Shown in pieces: positions 55,296 through 63,313 of a DNA stretch of 64,000 nt. The notes below the pieces were generated by a model. That model did not search any database. It was not told the DNA's origin and worked only from the letters and a program-made list of their open reading frames with translations. Source of the stretch: Paenibacillus sp. PCH8. GTDB lineage: Bacteria; Bacillota; Bacilli; Paenibacillales; Paenibacillaceae. Location of the stretch: positions 124,001 to 188,000 of the forward strand of contig NZ_PKQK01000006.1 in the NCBI RefSeq assembly GCF_002968835.1, written 5' to 3'. The position numbers and the translations under genes are program-made. Numbering within the stretch: position 1 is the stretch's first letter; the number at the start of each line of letters is the position of its first letter.

Positions 55296-56063
55296 ATGAT
55301 ATTAGAAAAAGTTATAAATAGAATTGCCATACAAAGTGAATATAAGGATTTGGTTGATAAGTATATAGATAATATAGTTACCGAATTTAAAGGTAAGGTT
55401 CATAGCATTTATATGTGTGGCTCGATTCCAAAAGGAACTGCTAAACCTTTTAAGTCAGATGCAGACTTTACTATTGTATGTGTAAATCCCAAAGATATTG
55501 ATTACGAAAGATTGTCAAATATCAAAGACAGGCTTTTGGAAGAATATCCAGTCGTAACTAAGATTGATACGACCATTTGCTCGATGGACGATGTATTAAG
55601 CAAACCGAATGAGTGGGGTTTTTGGGTTAAGATCATTTGTGTTTGCATGTATGGTGATGACGTTAGTGAAGAAGTACCACCGATAATTATTTCTCCAGAG
55701 TTCATTTTAGACTTAAATACAGAGACCAAGGAGGAAGTAGATCGTGTACATCGTTTACTTTCTAATGCTAGTGATAACACAATGAAAACTAGATATATTA
55801 AAGGTTACTCTAAGAGATTAATTCGTGCATTATACTCTTTGGTTTTAGAAGATACAGGGGTATGGGAAGATGAAATCATTAAGATGAAGGATGCCATAGT
55901 AAACTATTGCTCGATTGACGGCGCTTTAGTTGAGTATCTGTATGCTTGTTACTTGGATAGCGATGTATCTGTTGAAGAGTTTCTGGAAATTGCAGATGAA
56001 GTATATCACTATTTTGAGACCGCCTTAAATAGAATGGCTCATTCTAGAACTTCCTCTGGCTAA
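55296..56063 (+). CDS. Nucleotidyltransferase-domain protein (cassette)
   Basis: 255 residues. YMCGSIPKGTAKPFKSDADF carries the GS-x-n-D-x-D signature of the pol-beta-type nucleotidyltransferases, as in aminoglycoside nucleotidylyltransferases, with a helical C-terminal domain. Resistance function is possible but cannot be claimed. The stop codon TAA forms part of the R-type arm GGCTAAC of site 14. TAGGAGGAG precedes ATG 55296. Confidence 0.8.
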   Translation: MILEKVINRIAIQSEYKDLVDKYIDNIVTEFKGKVHSIYMCGSIPKGTAKPFKSDADFTIVCVNPKDIDYERLSNIKDRLLEEYPVVTKIDTTICSMDDVLSKPNEWGFWVKIICVCMYGDDVSEEVPPIIISPEFILDLNTETKEEVDRVHRLLSNASDNTMKTRYIKGYSKRLIRALYSLVLEDTGVWEDEIIKMKDAIVNYCSIDGALVEYLYACYLDSDVSVEEFLEIADEVYHYFETALNRMAHSRTSSG

Positions 56064-56138
56064 CAACGTTTTGACGATACTGGTCACTCTGAGAAGCGAT
56101 TGTCCTCTTTGGGGTCATGAATACGGGAGCTCTTAGCC
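56055..56138 (+). repeat. attC-like site 14 (degenerate)
   Basis: Left arm TCTGGCTAACAACGTTTTGA, right part CATGAATACGGGAGCTCTTAG. The core at the right end is changed from CGTTAG to CTCTTAG, so recombination there may no longer work. Confidence 0.65.
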
Positions 56139-56140
56139 TC

Positions 56141-56428
56141 TTATTTAGAGGATATATTTAATTCATTATGTAATTGAAGAGCATCCTTAAACCCATGTAA
56201 ATAGATTTCTCTTTCTAATATTGTATGAACAGAAAGGTCTGCGTCATCGTAAAGAAATAGAGTTTTATGCATATCCTGAGGTAGAAGCTCATGTAACTGT
56301 TTGAAGTAAAGATTTCGATCGGATGAGAATTGATTATAGATAGAGTTGTTTTTGAGAAGATCGCTATATAAAGCTTCAATTCGATTACGAATCAGCGAAT
56401 CAAGTAAAACTTCTAAAGAATTGTGCAT
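56141..56428 (-). CDS. Small helical protein paired with a Xre-type regulator (copy 2)
   Basis: 95 residues and same length as the protein at 45909-46196. Similarity is clear at RNRIEALYSDLLKNNSIYNQ and EIYLHGFKDALQLHNEL. DUF6809-like. It faces away from the Xre-type gene. No function assigned. The start at ATG 56428 has a weak GACGGTGATC ribosome binding site. Confidence 0.58.
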   Translation of the reverse strand: MHNSLEVLLDSLIRNRIEALYSDLLKNNSIYNQFSSDRNLYFKQLHELLPQDMHKTLFLYDDADLSVHTILEREIYLHGFKDALQLHNELNISSK

Positions 56429-56531
56429 AGATGATCACCGTCCATTATGTTTTATTTTACGAACAAAAATTTAACTTATTGAATATTATTTTATCATAAT
56501 GAAATCAATTCAGATAATGAAGGGGTACCAG

Positions 56532-56744
56532 ATGATAAGTTATAAACCATTTCAAAAATTATTGATTGATCGAGATATTAAGAAACAAGATTTATTAAAA
56601 ATTACGGGGATTTCATCGGCAACAATGGCAAAGTTGAATACGAATGAATATGTTTCGTTAGAAGTAATTGATAAATTATGTACGGCATTAGAATGCCAGC
56701 CTGGAGATTTATTGGAGCATAGAGCAGATTCCAAACAAAGTTAA
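56532..56744 (+). CDS. Xre/YozG-type small DNA-binding protein (copy 2)
   Basis: 70 residues. ATG 56532 follows GAAGGGG. The helix-turn-helix is DLLKITGISSATMAKLNTNE and the C-terminus has LCTALECQPGDLLEH, a YozG-like ending. The order with the helical protein copies that at 45.9-46.6 kb. Confidence 0.78.
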   Translation: MISYKPFQKLLIDRDIKKQDLLKITGISSATMAKLNTNEYVSLEVIDKLCTALECQPGDLLEHRADSKQS

Positions 56745-56783
56745 AGGAGAAAAGAAGATTCTAGTCAATCAAACAAGCACCTT

Positions 56784-56910
56784 CATCGCGTAATATAGTT
56801 CATGCTTCGGCTCCTCACGGAGCCTTCGTCTGCTAGACGCATTTTATGAAAACGCTTCATAATATATATTCAACTACGTTGAACGTCATGATTACAGGAA
56901 GGTTAGATAA
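56784..56910 (+). repeat. attC-like site 15
   Basis: Left arm CATCGCGTAATATAGTTCAT, right arm CATGATTACAGGAAGGTTAG. More divergent than the others but keeps the same layout with GGCTCCTCACGGAGCC hairpin. Last site recognised in the array. Confidence 0.72.
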
Positions 56911-56937
56911 AATAATTGTTAGTGAGAGGAGAATTAA

Positions 56938-57165
56938 ATGCATATTAGAGGAGTAATTCTTGAGGGGTACTCAAATGCCGGGAAGACATCAGTATTAAAA
57001 GCAAATAAACGATATCAATCACAAGAAAATTCATCACATCAGCAGCTTTCGAATGATGTTCGGTGTTCACTTCTGGAGCGAATCAAAAATTCCATTGATG
57101 CTGCAGGTGGAACGATAGAGAAACAACATAAGGTTGCTCTTTTTCTAGGGAAGAAAAAGGCCTAA
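56938..57165 (+). pseudogene. Truncated P-loop protein (last cassette)
   Basis: 75 residues. Walker A is EGYSNAGKTS near residues 9-18, in an N-terminal context as in small kinases. The rest, from about residue 25, lacks the Walker B and lid regions such a fold needs, so a large internal deletion is likely. GAGAGGAG precedes ATG 56938. No attC-like arm follows, which marks the right end of the array. Confidence 0.5.
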
Positions 57166-57208
57166 GGATATATTGTTTTATTATTCCAATGAAGACAGGA
57201 GAGAACAT

Positions 57209-58033
57209 ATGAGTGATCCGCGTTCAACATACAGTATCCAAACGGCAGTGTTAAGTTTACAAGAGGAATTAGAGAGGTTAAAGATGCAGGCGGTGATGGG
57301 GTGGCCTAAAGAGTTCCGAAATCTAGAATGGTATGGTTTGAAAAATGGAATGCGTGTATTGGAGGTCGGAAGCGGACCAGGTTACATTACAGAGCAATTA
57401 TTGAACAGTTTGCCAGACAGCGAGCTTACCTCGCTTGAGATTGATCGTTCACTGCAAGCACAAGCCAAAGAAAGGCTGAAAGCTGTTCCTTCCAAGCGAT
57501 TGCAATTTGTAGAGTCTTCCATCTACCAGATGGATCTGCCTGATGATTATTTTGATTTTGTCGTGGCAAGACTTATCTTTCTTCACTTGAACAATCCTGA
57601 TGAAGCTGCACGAGAGATATATCGTGTACTTAAGCCTGGCGGCCGTCTTGCCATTATTGATGTAGATGACGGCGTTTTTGGAGCTGTGAATCCTGACGTT
57701 CCTGCTTTGCATACGGTATTAATGAAAATTTCGGATGTTGTGGCACAACACGGCGGTAATCGCTTAATTGGCAGAAGTTTGCCACGTCTCCTTTCTGAGA
57801 GCGGATACATCGATGTTGACATTGATTCTGTCCTTCAACATAGTGATCTTTTAGGCATAGAAGGCTTTAAGCAGCAGTTTAATCTTAATCGCTTTGTACA
57901 TTTTGCTGAAAAAGGTGTGATCAGTTCAGAGGAGTTTGCTCAGCTGCAACAAGCCTCTGATGCGATAAATCATTCGCCGGAAGCCTATGCCATGATGAAT
58001 TTCATTACAGCTTGCGGCACGAAACCCTTGTAA
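57209..58033 (+). CDS. Class I SAM-dependent methyltransferase
   Basis: 274 residues. Motif I is RVLEVGSGPGYITE near residue 50, then LTSLEIDRS, and motif IV-VI FDFVVARLIF and RVLKPGGRLAIIDVDDG. ATG 57209 is supported by ACAGGAG; the frame is open to 57173. GC content is back to that of the chromosome. Substrate unknown. Confidence 0.88.
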   Translation: MSDPRSTYSIQTAVLSLQEELERLKMQAVMGWPKEFRNLEWYGLKNGMRVLEVGSGPGYITEQLLNSLPDSELTSLEIDRSLQAQAKERLKAVPSKRLQFVESSIYQMDLPDDYFDFVVARLIFLHLNNPDEAAREIYRVLKPGGRLAIIDVDDGVFGAVNPDVPALHTVLMKISDVVAQHGGNRLIGRSLPRLLSESGYIDVDIDSVLQHSDLLGIEGFKQQFNLNRFVHFAEKGVISSEEFAQLQQASDAINHSPEAYAMMNFITACGTKPL

Positions 58034-58123
58034 GAGCTGTATACGTTTGAAATAAGCTTTACTTGCTCGGTGCTCGGACACTGTCTATGACAGACTAAGC
58101 TTCCTAAGAGACGGAGGATGGGA

Positions 58124-59062
58124 ATGAATATCGCTCAAGCTTTCCAGGAAACTGTAGTGCAAGGAGATCATCAAGGTATGATTGATTTGCTAAAAGAATA
58201 TGTACAATCCAGCAAGCTATCTGTCAACGAACGAGGTTGGGTCTTCTGGAATGTTTCAGATGGTTATGCCTTGTTAAAAGAGCCGGAACTGCTTTATGCC
58301 AATCACCGGGCATTCTTCGAATGGGGGAAAGAAAACCTCGCCCCCGAGCAGTTACACTGGATCGTTTCGGATTCGACACAAGCGTTGTCATTATCTCTGG
58401 GGAACTACTTTGATCATTGGATTGATTGGTACCGATATGCTTGTGATCATGCCCCGAAGTTGGATACCAACCGAGGTGTACGATTCGAGAGCCATCGGGC
58501 TTTGGATGGTTCGCTTGGGGTTTTGGAGAGATACAGTGAGATGGACAGTGTGCTTGAAAATATGATCCAGCTCATACAAGAAGATGAGACATGGTCCAAT
58601 ATTCTTTTTGCCCGAATTACATATAACAAACAGCGTATGACCAGGCTTTATCATGCCGGGGACGTTGTTGGAGTCGTAGCTCTTGTGAACGAAACGATGG
58701 ACTGGATTGATGAAAGCAGTTATGAAGCACTGCGCATTTCAAGAAAAAATGAAGTGGTCGGCAGCTGGGAGGGTATGAATGTCTCCAGAAATTCGCAGAG
58801 AGATATCAACATTGCATTGAACAATTTGGCCTGTATTTTCACGGATATTGAAAGGTATGAGGAAAGTGTGAAATTGTTTATGCAAGTACAGGAACGTGGT
58901 CACCATCTGAATGCATATGGTTTTTCCAAATGGATATATTCGATCTGGAAAACAAGAGGGGCTGAGGCAGTTAAAGCTGCATTAGCAGCTAATGCAGCTT
59001 GTGAAATAACTGACCTTGTCAAACATACTCCTGAACTATCAGAGATCAAAGGTTTAGCATGA
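58124..59062 (+). CDS. Helical protein of unknown function
   Basis: 312 residues from ATG 58124 (GACGGAGG upstream). Predicted all-helical with repeated tryptophans, perhaps a TPR-like fold (NIALNNLACIFTDIERYEESVKLF). No membrane segment. The genes around it do not suggest a role. It lies 90 bases after the methyltransferase gene. Confidence 0.6.
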   Translation: MNIAQAFQETVVQGDHQGMIDLLKEYVQSSKLSVNERGWVFWNVSDGYALLKEPELLYANHRAFFEWGKENLAPEQLHWIVSDSTQALSLSLGNYFDHWIDWYRYACDHAPKLDTNRGVRFESHRALDGSLGVLERYSEMDSVLENMIQLIQEDETWSNILFARITYNKQRMTRLYHAGDVVGVVALVNETMDWIDESSYEALRISRKNEVVGSWEGMNVSRNSQRDINIALNNLACIFTDIERYEESVKLFMQVQERGHHLNAYGFSKWIYSIWKTRGAEAVKAALAANAACEITDLVKHTPELSEIKGLA

Positions 59063-59114
59063 GGGATTGAAGTCTCAAGAGGTTTGCACAACAACGTGAA
59101 AGGAGTGATGTGAT

Positions 59115-59174
59115 ATGAGAAAAAATTCGTATATGAGTAGAAAAAATGGAGTTGCCAGAGGTGTTTTTGTCTAG
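59115..59174 (+). CDS. Leader peptide of 19 residues
   Basis: AAAGGAGTGATG lies upstream of ATG 59115. The product is MRKNSYMSRKNGVARGVFV. A terminator-like hairpin starts at the base after its stop codon and the acetyltransferase gene follows. This is the layout of ribosome-mediated attenuation. Confidence 0.62.
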   Translation: MRKNSYMSRKNGVARGVFV

Positions 59175-59222
59175 CACAGAGGACCCAAGGAAGGGTTCCG
59201 AGGGATTCCCCTGTGTATTTTT
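59175..59222 (+). terminator. Attenuator hairpin before the acetyltransferase gene
   Basis: CACAGAGG pairs with CCCCTGTG, followed by ATTTTT. The loop contains GGACCC and GGGTTCC, which can form a competing stem. Confidence 0.65.
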
Positions 59223-59243
59223 CACGAGGAGGAATTTCAAACT

Positions 59244-59690
59244 ATGATTCATTTAAAAGGTGTGTCGGTGGATAATTGGTATGCATGTACCCAACTGAAT
59301 GTAACTGAAGAACAGAAAAAAAATTTTCCCGCGCCGGTTGTATATTGGATTGCTGAATCCAAGGTCGTGACCGATTTTCGGCCCATGGCCATCTATTTCG
59401 ATTCGGATCTGGTTGGTTTTGCTGTTTACTCAGATAAGCCGGATCATGAGGATAACTATTGGCTACTTGCTCTAATGGTAGATACTAAATATCAGGGCAG
59501 AGGTTATGGAAGAGAAGCGTTGAGGAAGTTAATTGATTTAATGAAAGAATCGTTAAAATGCAAACGCATCATGATTGGACATAGGCCAGAAAATAGTATT
59601 GCCGGTAATTTGTACGAATCACTTGGTTTTCACAGCGTAAGTGAGGGATTGATCGATGGCGAAGTCGTTCGGCTTTTAAGATGCAAGTAG
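59244..59690 (+). CDS. GNAT acetyltransferase, BltD-like (spermine/spermidine)
   Basis: 148 residues. The N-terminus IHLKGVSVDNWYACTQLNVTEEQ and the CoA loop YQGRGYGREALRKLI resemble, in parts, the polyamine acetyltransferase BltD of Bacillus subtilis. The substrate is inferred only from that. GGAGGAAT precedes ATG 59244. Expression is probably controlled by the leader peptide and hairpin just upstream. Confidence 0.75.
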   Translation: MIHLKGVSVDNWYACTQLNVTEEQKKNFPAPVVYWIAESKVVTDFRPMAIYFDSDLVGFAVYSDKPDHEDNYWLLALMVDTKYQGRGYGREALRKLIDLMKESLKCKRIMIGHRPENSIAGNLYESLGFHSVSEGLIDGEVVRLLRCK

Positions 59691-59735
59691 AGCCAAAACA
59701 CACGCGATTTGGATAGTAGGGGAGGTAGCATATCA

Positions 59736-60063
59736 TTGAAGCATTTGCACATTATTTTCTCATTACTCTTTATCATGTTAGGAATTGTGATTATTACGAT
59801 CTCGAAGATGATTGAAGAGGTGATTCCCAAGCTAGGGTATGCAGCATTCCAGTCAGCAGCAGCAGCAGGCAGTTATACTCCTAATGATTAACAAGTGAAT
59901 TTTGAACTTAATTATTGGATCGGGGCTATATGCATTTTGGGTGGCGTCGTCTGTTTATTGACTAGAATGAATTGGCTTCAGAACTCCATTCGTGAAATGA
60001 ATTTAAGAAACAAAGCGTTTGATGAAACTCATCATGATGACGATACTAGAGAACTGAAATAGG
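59736..60063 (+). pseudogene. Small membrane protein interrupted by an in-frame stop
   Basis: TTG 59736 follows GGGGAGGTAGC. The first part has 51 residues with a membrane helix (LHIIFSLLFIMLGIVIITI) and ends at TAA 59889. The same frame continues after it with a second membrane helix (YWIGAICILGGVVCLLTRM) to a stop at 60063. Together they form one two-helix protein of about 108 residues, so TAA probably replaces a sense codon such as TAT. Confidence 0.55.
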
Positions 60064-60099
60064 ATATGATATGACATAAAAAAGAAAGGGCAGATCGAC

Positions 60100-60624
60100 A
60101 TGATTATATTCCAATACTTTGAACCGGAAGATTTTGATCAACTAATCGAATGGAGTGGCGATGAAGCGTTTCTGCTCCAGTGGGCAGGGCCTGGCTTTCA
60201 TTATCCACTTTCCAAGGAACAGTTATCTGATTATTTGCATGGTGCGAATGATAAGAGCACTTCAAATAAGTTCATTTATAAAGTGATGGATGAATCGACT
60301 CAGGAGATTGTGGGCCATATTGCTCTTGGCGGTATCGATCGATATAATCGTTCAGGGCGTATCGGTAAGGTGCTTGTTGGCAAGCCATATCAGGGTAAAG
60401 GCTATGGGAAGCAAATGATCGATGAGGCACTTCGAATTGGATTTGAAGAGGAGAAGCTACACCGGATCAGCCTGGGCGTATTTGATTTTAATATCTCAGC
60501 CATTCAATGTTATGAAAAAGCGGGCTTTGTACAAGAAGGACTTATTCGTGATGCGAGAAGATATGAAGATACATTCTGGAATCTTATCGAGATGAGCATA
60601 TTAGAAAATGAATGGAAAAAATAG
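60100..60624 (+). CDS. GNAT acetyltransferase, RimJ/RimL-like
   Basis: 174 residues. VLVGKPYQGKGYGKQMIDEAL is the CoA-binding loop in parts, and ISAIQCYEKAGFVQEGLIRDARR is the typical C-terminal part of RimJ/RimL-type proteins. AAAGGGCAG precedes ATG 60100. Substrate unknown. Confidence 0.88.
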   Translation: MIIFQYFEPEDFDQLIEWSGDEAFLLQWAGPGFHYPLSKEQLSDYLHGANDKSTSNKFIYKVMDESTQEIVGHIALGGIDRYNRSGRIGKVLVGKPYQGKGYGKQMIDEALRIGFEEEKLHRISLGVFDFNISAIQCYEKAGFVQEGLIRDARRYEDTFWNLIEMSILENEWKK

Positions 60625-60715
60625 CTTCTCAAAAGGGATCATCATACTTGAGAGTCATCTCTCTTGAGAAACACTTCGATTAACGGATGTAATAACTGCG
60701 TGTACGAAGTGGAAA

Positions 60716-60758
60716 GGGGATGTCCGCCTGTCATTCTGATGACAGGCGGACATCCCTT
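60716..60758. terminator. Strong bidirectional terminator
   Basis: Perfect 16-bp stem GGGATGTCCGCCTGTC/GACAGGCGGACATCCC between the convergent acetyltransferase and sugar-binding protein genes. Confidence 0.85.
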
Positions 60759-61722
60759 AATTACTTCCTTCCTGGTTAAGTTCAGTGATCCCCGTATCTA
60801 TGAATTCCTCTACAGGCAGACCTTCACTTGCAAGGAACAAGGTCTCAATCATCTTCGCTCCCCAGACACCTTCATTCTGCGATATCACGGCGGACAATTG
60901 ACCATTCAGCAGTCCATTTTCACTGGTGGGGCTGTCACCGAAAGCTATTAAATGCCGCTTTAGGCCTTTTGCTTTCCAGATCAAGGTAGAGGCAGACACC
61001 GAAACAAAATCTAGCCCTACGATCGCGTTAAAGTGAGGGTGTGCATGAATCATGTTTTCCATATCATCCATGGCTCGATCTTCGTTCCCTTGATTGTACT
61101 TCACATCCAATATTTCAATGGCTGTCTCATTGCTGATATAGTCAATAAACCCGTTAAGCCGCTGCTGTAAACCCTGCATATCCTCTAAGCCATTCTCGAC
61201 AAGAATCATGCCTTGATTATTCAGCAGCTTCGTTGTCGTCATCGCGAATTGACGGCCTGTGCGATAGTTATCGGCACCCACATAAGCGGTTCGATGGCTG
61301 GATGGGGCATCTGATTCAAATGTGATTACAGGGATACCCGCAGCTTGTGCTTTATTAATAACGGGTGTTAATGCAGTAGCATCTACAGGTGAAATGGCAA
61401 TTCCATCCACGTTTTGCTTGATCATGTTCTCCATGATACGGATTTGTTGTTCTGTATTGGCTTCATCAGGGGCGTTGACCGCTAACGTGATATTGTGTTT
61501 GCCAGCAGACTCCGTTGCATCCATTGTAATCATTTCATACGTTGGATACGTCATAGGGTAAATAATACCGAATGTTTTGCCCTTGGTCGATTTCTCCATG
61601 GAGGTAGTTACATGAGGTGTTATGGCCTGTTGCTTCGGATGAATGTAGATTGAACCGGATGTAATCACCATGGCGAGTAGCATCATTAATATGAGTAAGA
61701 GTACAGATTTGAATTTATTCAT
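60757..61722 (-). CDS. Substrate-binding protein of the ribose/galactose type
   Basis: 321 residues with an N-terminal membrane anchor or signal (SVLLLILMMLLAMVITSG). The mature fold has two type I periplasmic-binding domains (NVDGIAISPVDATALTP, GIPVITFESDA, YVGADNYRTGRQ). It overlaps the upstream response regulator gene by eight bases and follows a histidine kinase, so it probably presents sugar to that kinase rather than to a transporter. Confidence 0.85.
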   Translation of the reverse strand: MNKFKSVLLLILMMLLAMVITSGSIYIHPKQQAITPHVTTSMEKSTKGKTFGIIYPMTYPTYEMITMDATESAGKHNITLAVNAPDEANTEQQIRIMENMIKQNVDGIAISPVDATALTPVINKAQAAGIPVITFESDAPSSHRTAYVGADNYRTGRQFAMTTTKLLNNQGMILVENGLEDMQGLQQRLNGFIDYISNETAIEILDVKYNQGNEDRAMDDMENMIHAHPHFNAIVGLDFVSVSASTLIWKAKGLKRHLIAFGDSPTSENGLLNGQLSAVISQNEGVWGAKMIETLFLASEGLPVEEFIDTGITELNQEGSN

Positions 61723-63313
61723 ACAATGGCTCTTTTTTCTTATCTAATAATCTGACCTGGATTTCCTCAGACCCTTGGGTTCGGTACTCTCTTGGCGTAA
61801 AACCAGTCGTTTTCTTGAATATATTGGAAAAATAGTGAGAATCGTTGTAACCAACTTTAAAAGCAATCTCAAAGGTCTTATTGCTGGTTGTTTTCAGCAG
61901 TTCTTTGGCTTTGCCGATTCTTATTTGGGTTAAGTGTTCTGTTATGGTTTGACCGGTTTCTTGGCTGAAAATTTTGCTTAGATGACTTGGACTGATTTTG
62001 ACATGTGCAGAGATCGTCTTTAACGAGACCTGTTCGTTATTATATTGGTGTGACACATATTCTTTAACCTGATCAATGACATCACTGTATTTTCCGGAAG
62101 ATTCTGCTCTTCTCTGCCATAATTGATTTAATAGAGAGCATAGATATTGGACGCATTCTTCCCAGCAGGTAATCTTTTGAATCGTCTGCTGGAGGTATGT
62201 AATGTTCTCATCTGGAAGGGCACCCATTCGGAATAGCTGATTCGCCATTCGAAATGATTCCAAGGTAAGGTCGTTCAACAAATAAAAGCCATAAGATGAG
62301 GACTTCCAGTCGATGGACTGCATTGGAGTGGCAAACTCCTGCACAAAATGGTCACGCATGTTAGGAGTGCCGATTTTCAGAAATTCAAGAAACCGATTCC
62401 TGTCGAGAAAAAGGATCATTTTCTCATCAAAGTTTACCTCACGGAGCGAGGCCTTGTTCTGATGGGTGAGACGGGTAATATATTTATCTTCATCCGCTTC
62501 CAAATACGAGACATGGATACCTTGTAGACGCTCCTGAGTGCTGCCAATACCCAGAATGATGTTACAATTGAACTTATGTTCAAGTTCTAGTCGAACCTGC
62601 CCTCCAAGTTGTTCCAAATAAACGGATATGCTGTCTTCAGAACCACACTTGAGTAGAAGAACTAGCTCGGTCCGGCTTCGGATATAGGGAAGCAGCTCTA
62701 CGTGGGGATCACGCGTTTCCTCCAGTACTCGAAGGATCTTGTTCGATAGTGATTCGGAATCTTGAGAATCATCTGTTCGTCGCACGTCAAAAATGACAAT
62801 CGTATAGAAACGTGCAGAGAGAGGGAGAGAGAGTCGTTTGGCTGATTCAATCGCATCGGTTGTACCGATAAGACCACCACACAGATCAGCAAGCAGTTTT
62901 TCTTTCGTAATCGTTCGGCTAGTCATTCGTTGTTGTTCTTCATCTATTTTCTGGCTGACCTTATGGAGGATCTGAATGAGTTCTGTAGCGCTAATGGGCT
63001 TCAGACAGTACTCGGTAACACCAAGTCTGATTGCCTCTTGGGCATAGCTGAATTCATCATGACCGCTCATGATAATGATTTTGATATCTGGCTTCTGTGT
63101 GCGTACAATGGAGGTGAGTTCTAACCCGTTCATGAATGGCATTTTAATGTCCGTGATCAGAATATCAGGAGCCCACTCATCGATTAATGGTAATGCAAGC
63201 TCTCCATCTGATGCATCCCCGCAATAATGAAAACCTTCCTTTTCCCAATCTACGCAGTTGCGTATATTCTCTCGGATTCCGATTTCGTCATCTACAATCA
63301 TGACCTTTTTCAA
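61715..63313 (-). CDS. Response regulator with AraC-type output
   Basis: 532 residues. The receiver domain (MKKVMIVDDEIGIRENI) has the phospho-acceptor Asp in ILITDIKMP near residue 55 and the Lys in YCLKPIS. The middle 270 residues are a YesN-type linker. The C-terminal 100 residues are an AraC helix-turn-helix pair (ISPSHLSKIFSQETGQTITEH and YFSNIFKKTTGFTPREYR, in parts). It partners the histidine kinase encoded before it, with a four-base overlap. Confidence 0.9.
   Translation of the reverse strand: MKKVMIVDDEIGIRENIRNCVDWEKEGFHYCGDASDGELALPLIDEWAPDILITDIKMPFMNGLELTSIVRTQKPDIKIIIMSGHDEFSYAQEAIRLGVTEYCLKPISATELIQILHKVSQKIDEEQQRMTSRTITKEKLLADLCGGLIGTTDAIESAKRLSLPLSARFYTIVIFDVRRTDDSQDSESLSNKILRVLEETRDPHVELLPYIRSRTELVLLLKCGSEDSISVYLEQLGGQVRLELEHKFNCNIILGIGSTQERLQGIHVSYLEADEDKYITRLTHQNKASLREVNFDEKMILFLDRNRFLEFLKIGTPNMRDHFVQEFATPMQSIDWKSSSYGFYLLNDLTLESFRMANQLFRMGALPDENITYLQQTIQKITCWEECVQYLCSLLNQLWQRRAESSGKYSDVIDQVKEYVSHQYNNEQVSLKTISAHVKISPSHLSKIFSQETGQTITEHLTQIRIGKAKELLKTTSNKTFEIAFKVGYNDSHYFSNIFKKTTGFTPREYRTQGSEEIQVRLLDKKKEPLYE

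Larger units (their letters stand above)
43027..57172 (+). mobile_element. Integron-like gene cassette array without integrase (CALIN-like)
   Basis: About 14 kb of AT-rich small genes, nearly all on the plus strand, separated by structured repeats with the outer arms of integron attC sites. Each complete site has a left arm ending TAAC followed by ..TATTYAMGC, and a right arm GTGAATACAnnAACGTTA. In eight consecutive pairs the 7-10 bases starting at GTT in one site are the exact complement of the bases ending in AAC of the next site. This is the signature of cassettes that once were circles and were joined at G/TT. No tyrosine recombinase is encoded anywhere in the window, so the array may be moved in trans or be a remnant. 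Confidence 0.85.

Noticed and set aside
55296..56063. Calling the cassette nucleotidyltransferase a specific aminoglycoside resistance gene
   Set aside because: Only the general GS..DxD nucleotidyltransferase signature is visible; no named resistance family could be assigned.
43341..56910. Reading the repeats as a CRISPR array or as ordinary REP/BOX-type repeats
   Set aside because: Repeats are 84-196 bp with variable middles and the spacers are genes, not 30-40 bp. The co-variation of ends between neighbouring sites is not expected for dispersed repeats.
43027..57172. Search for an integron integrase, transposase or phage integrase in and around the array
   Set aside because: None of the frames on either strand shows a tyrosine or serine recombinase or DDE transposase signature, so none is annotated.
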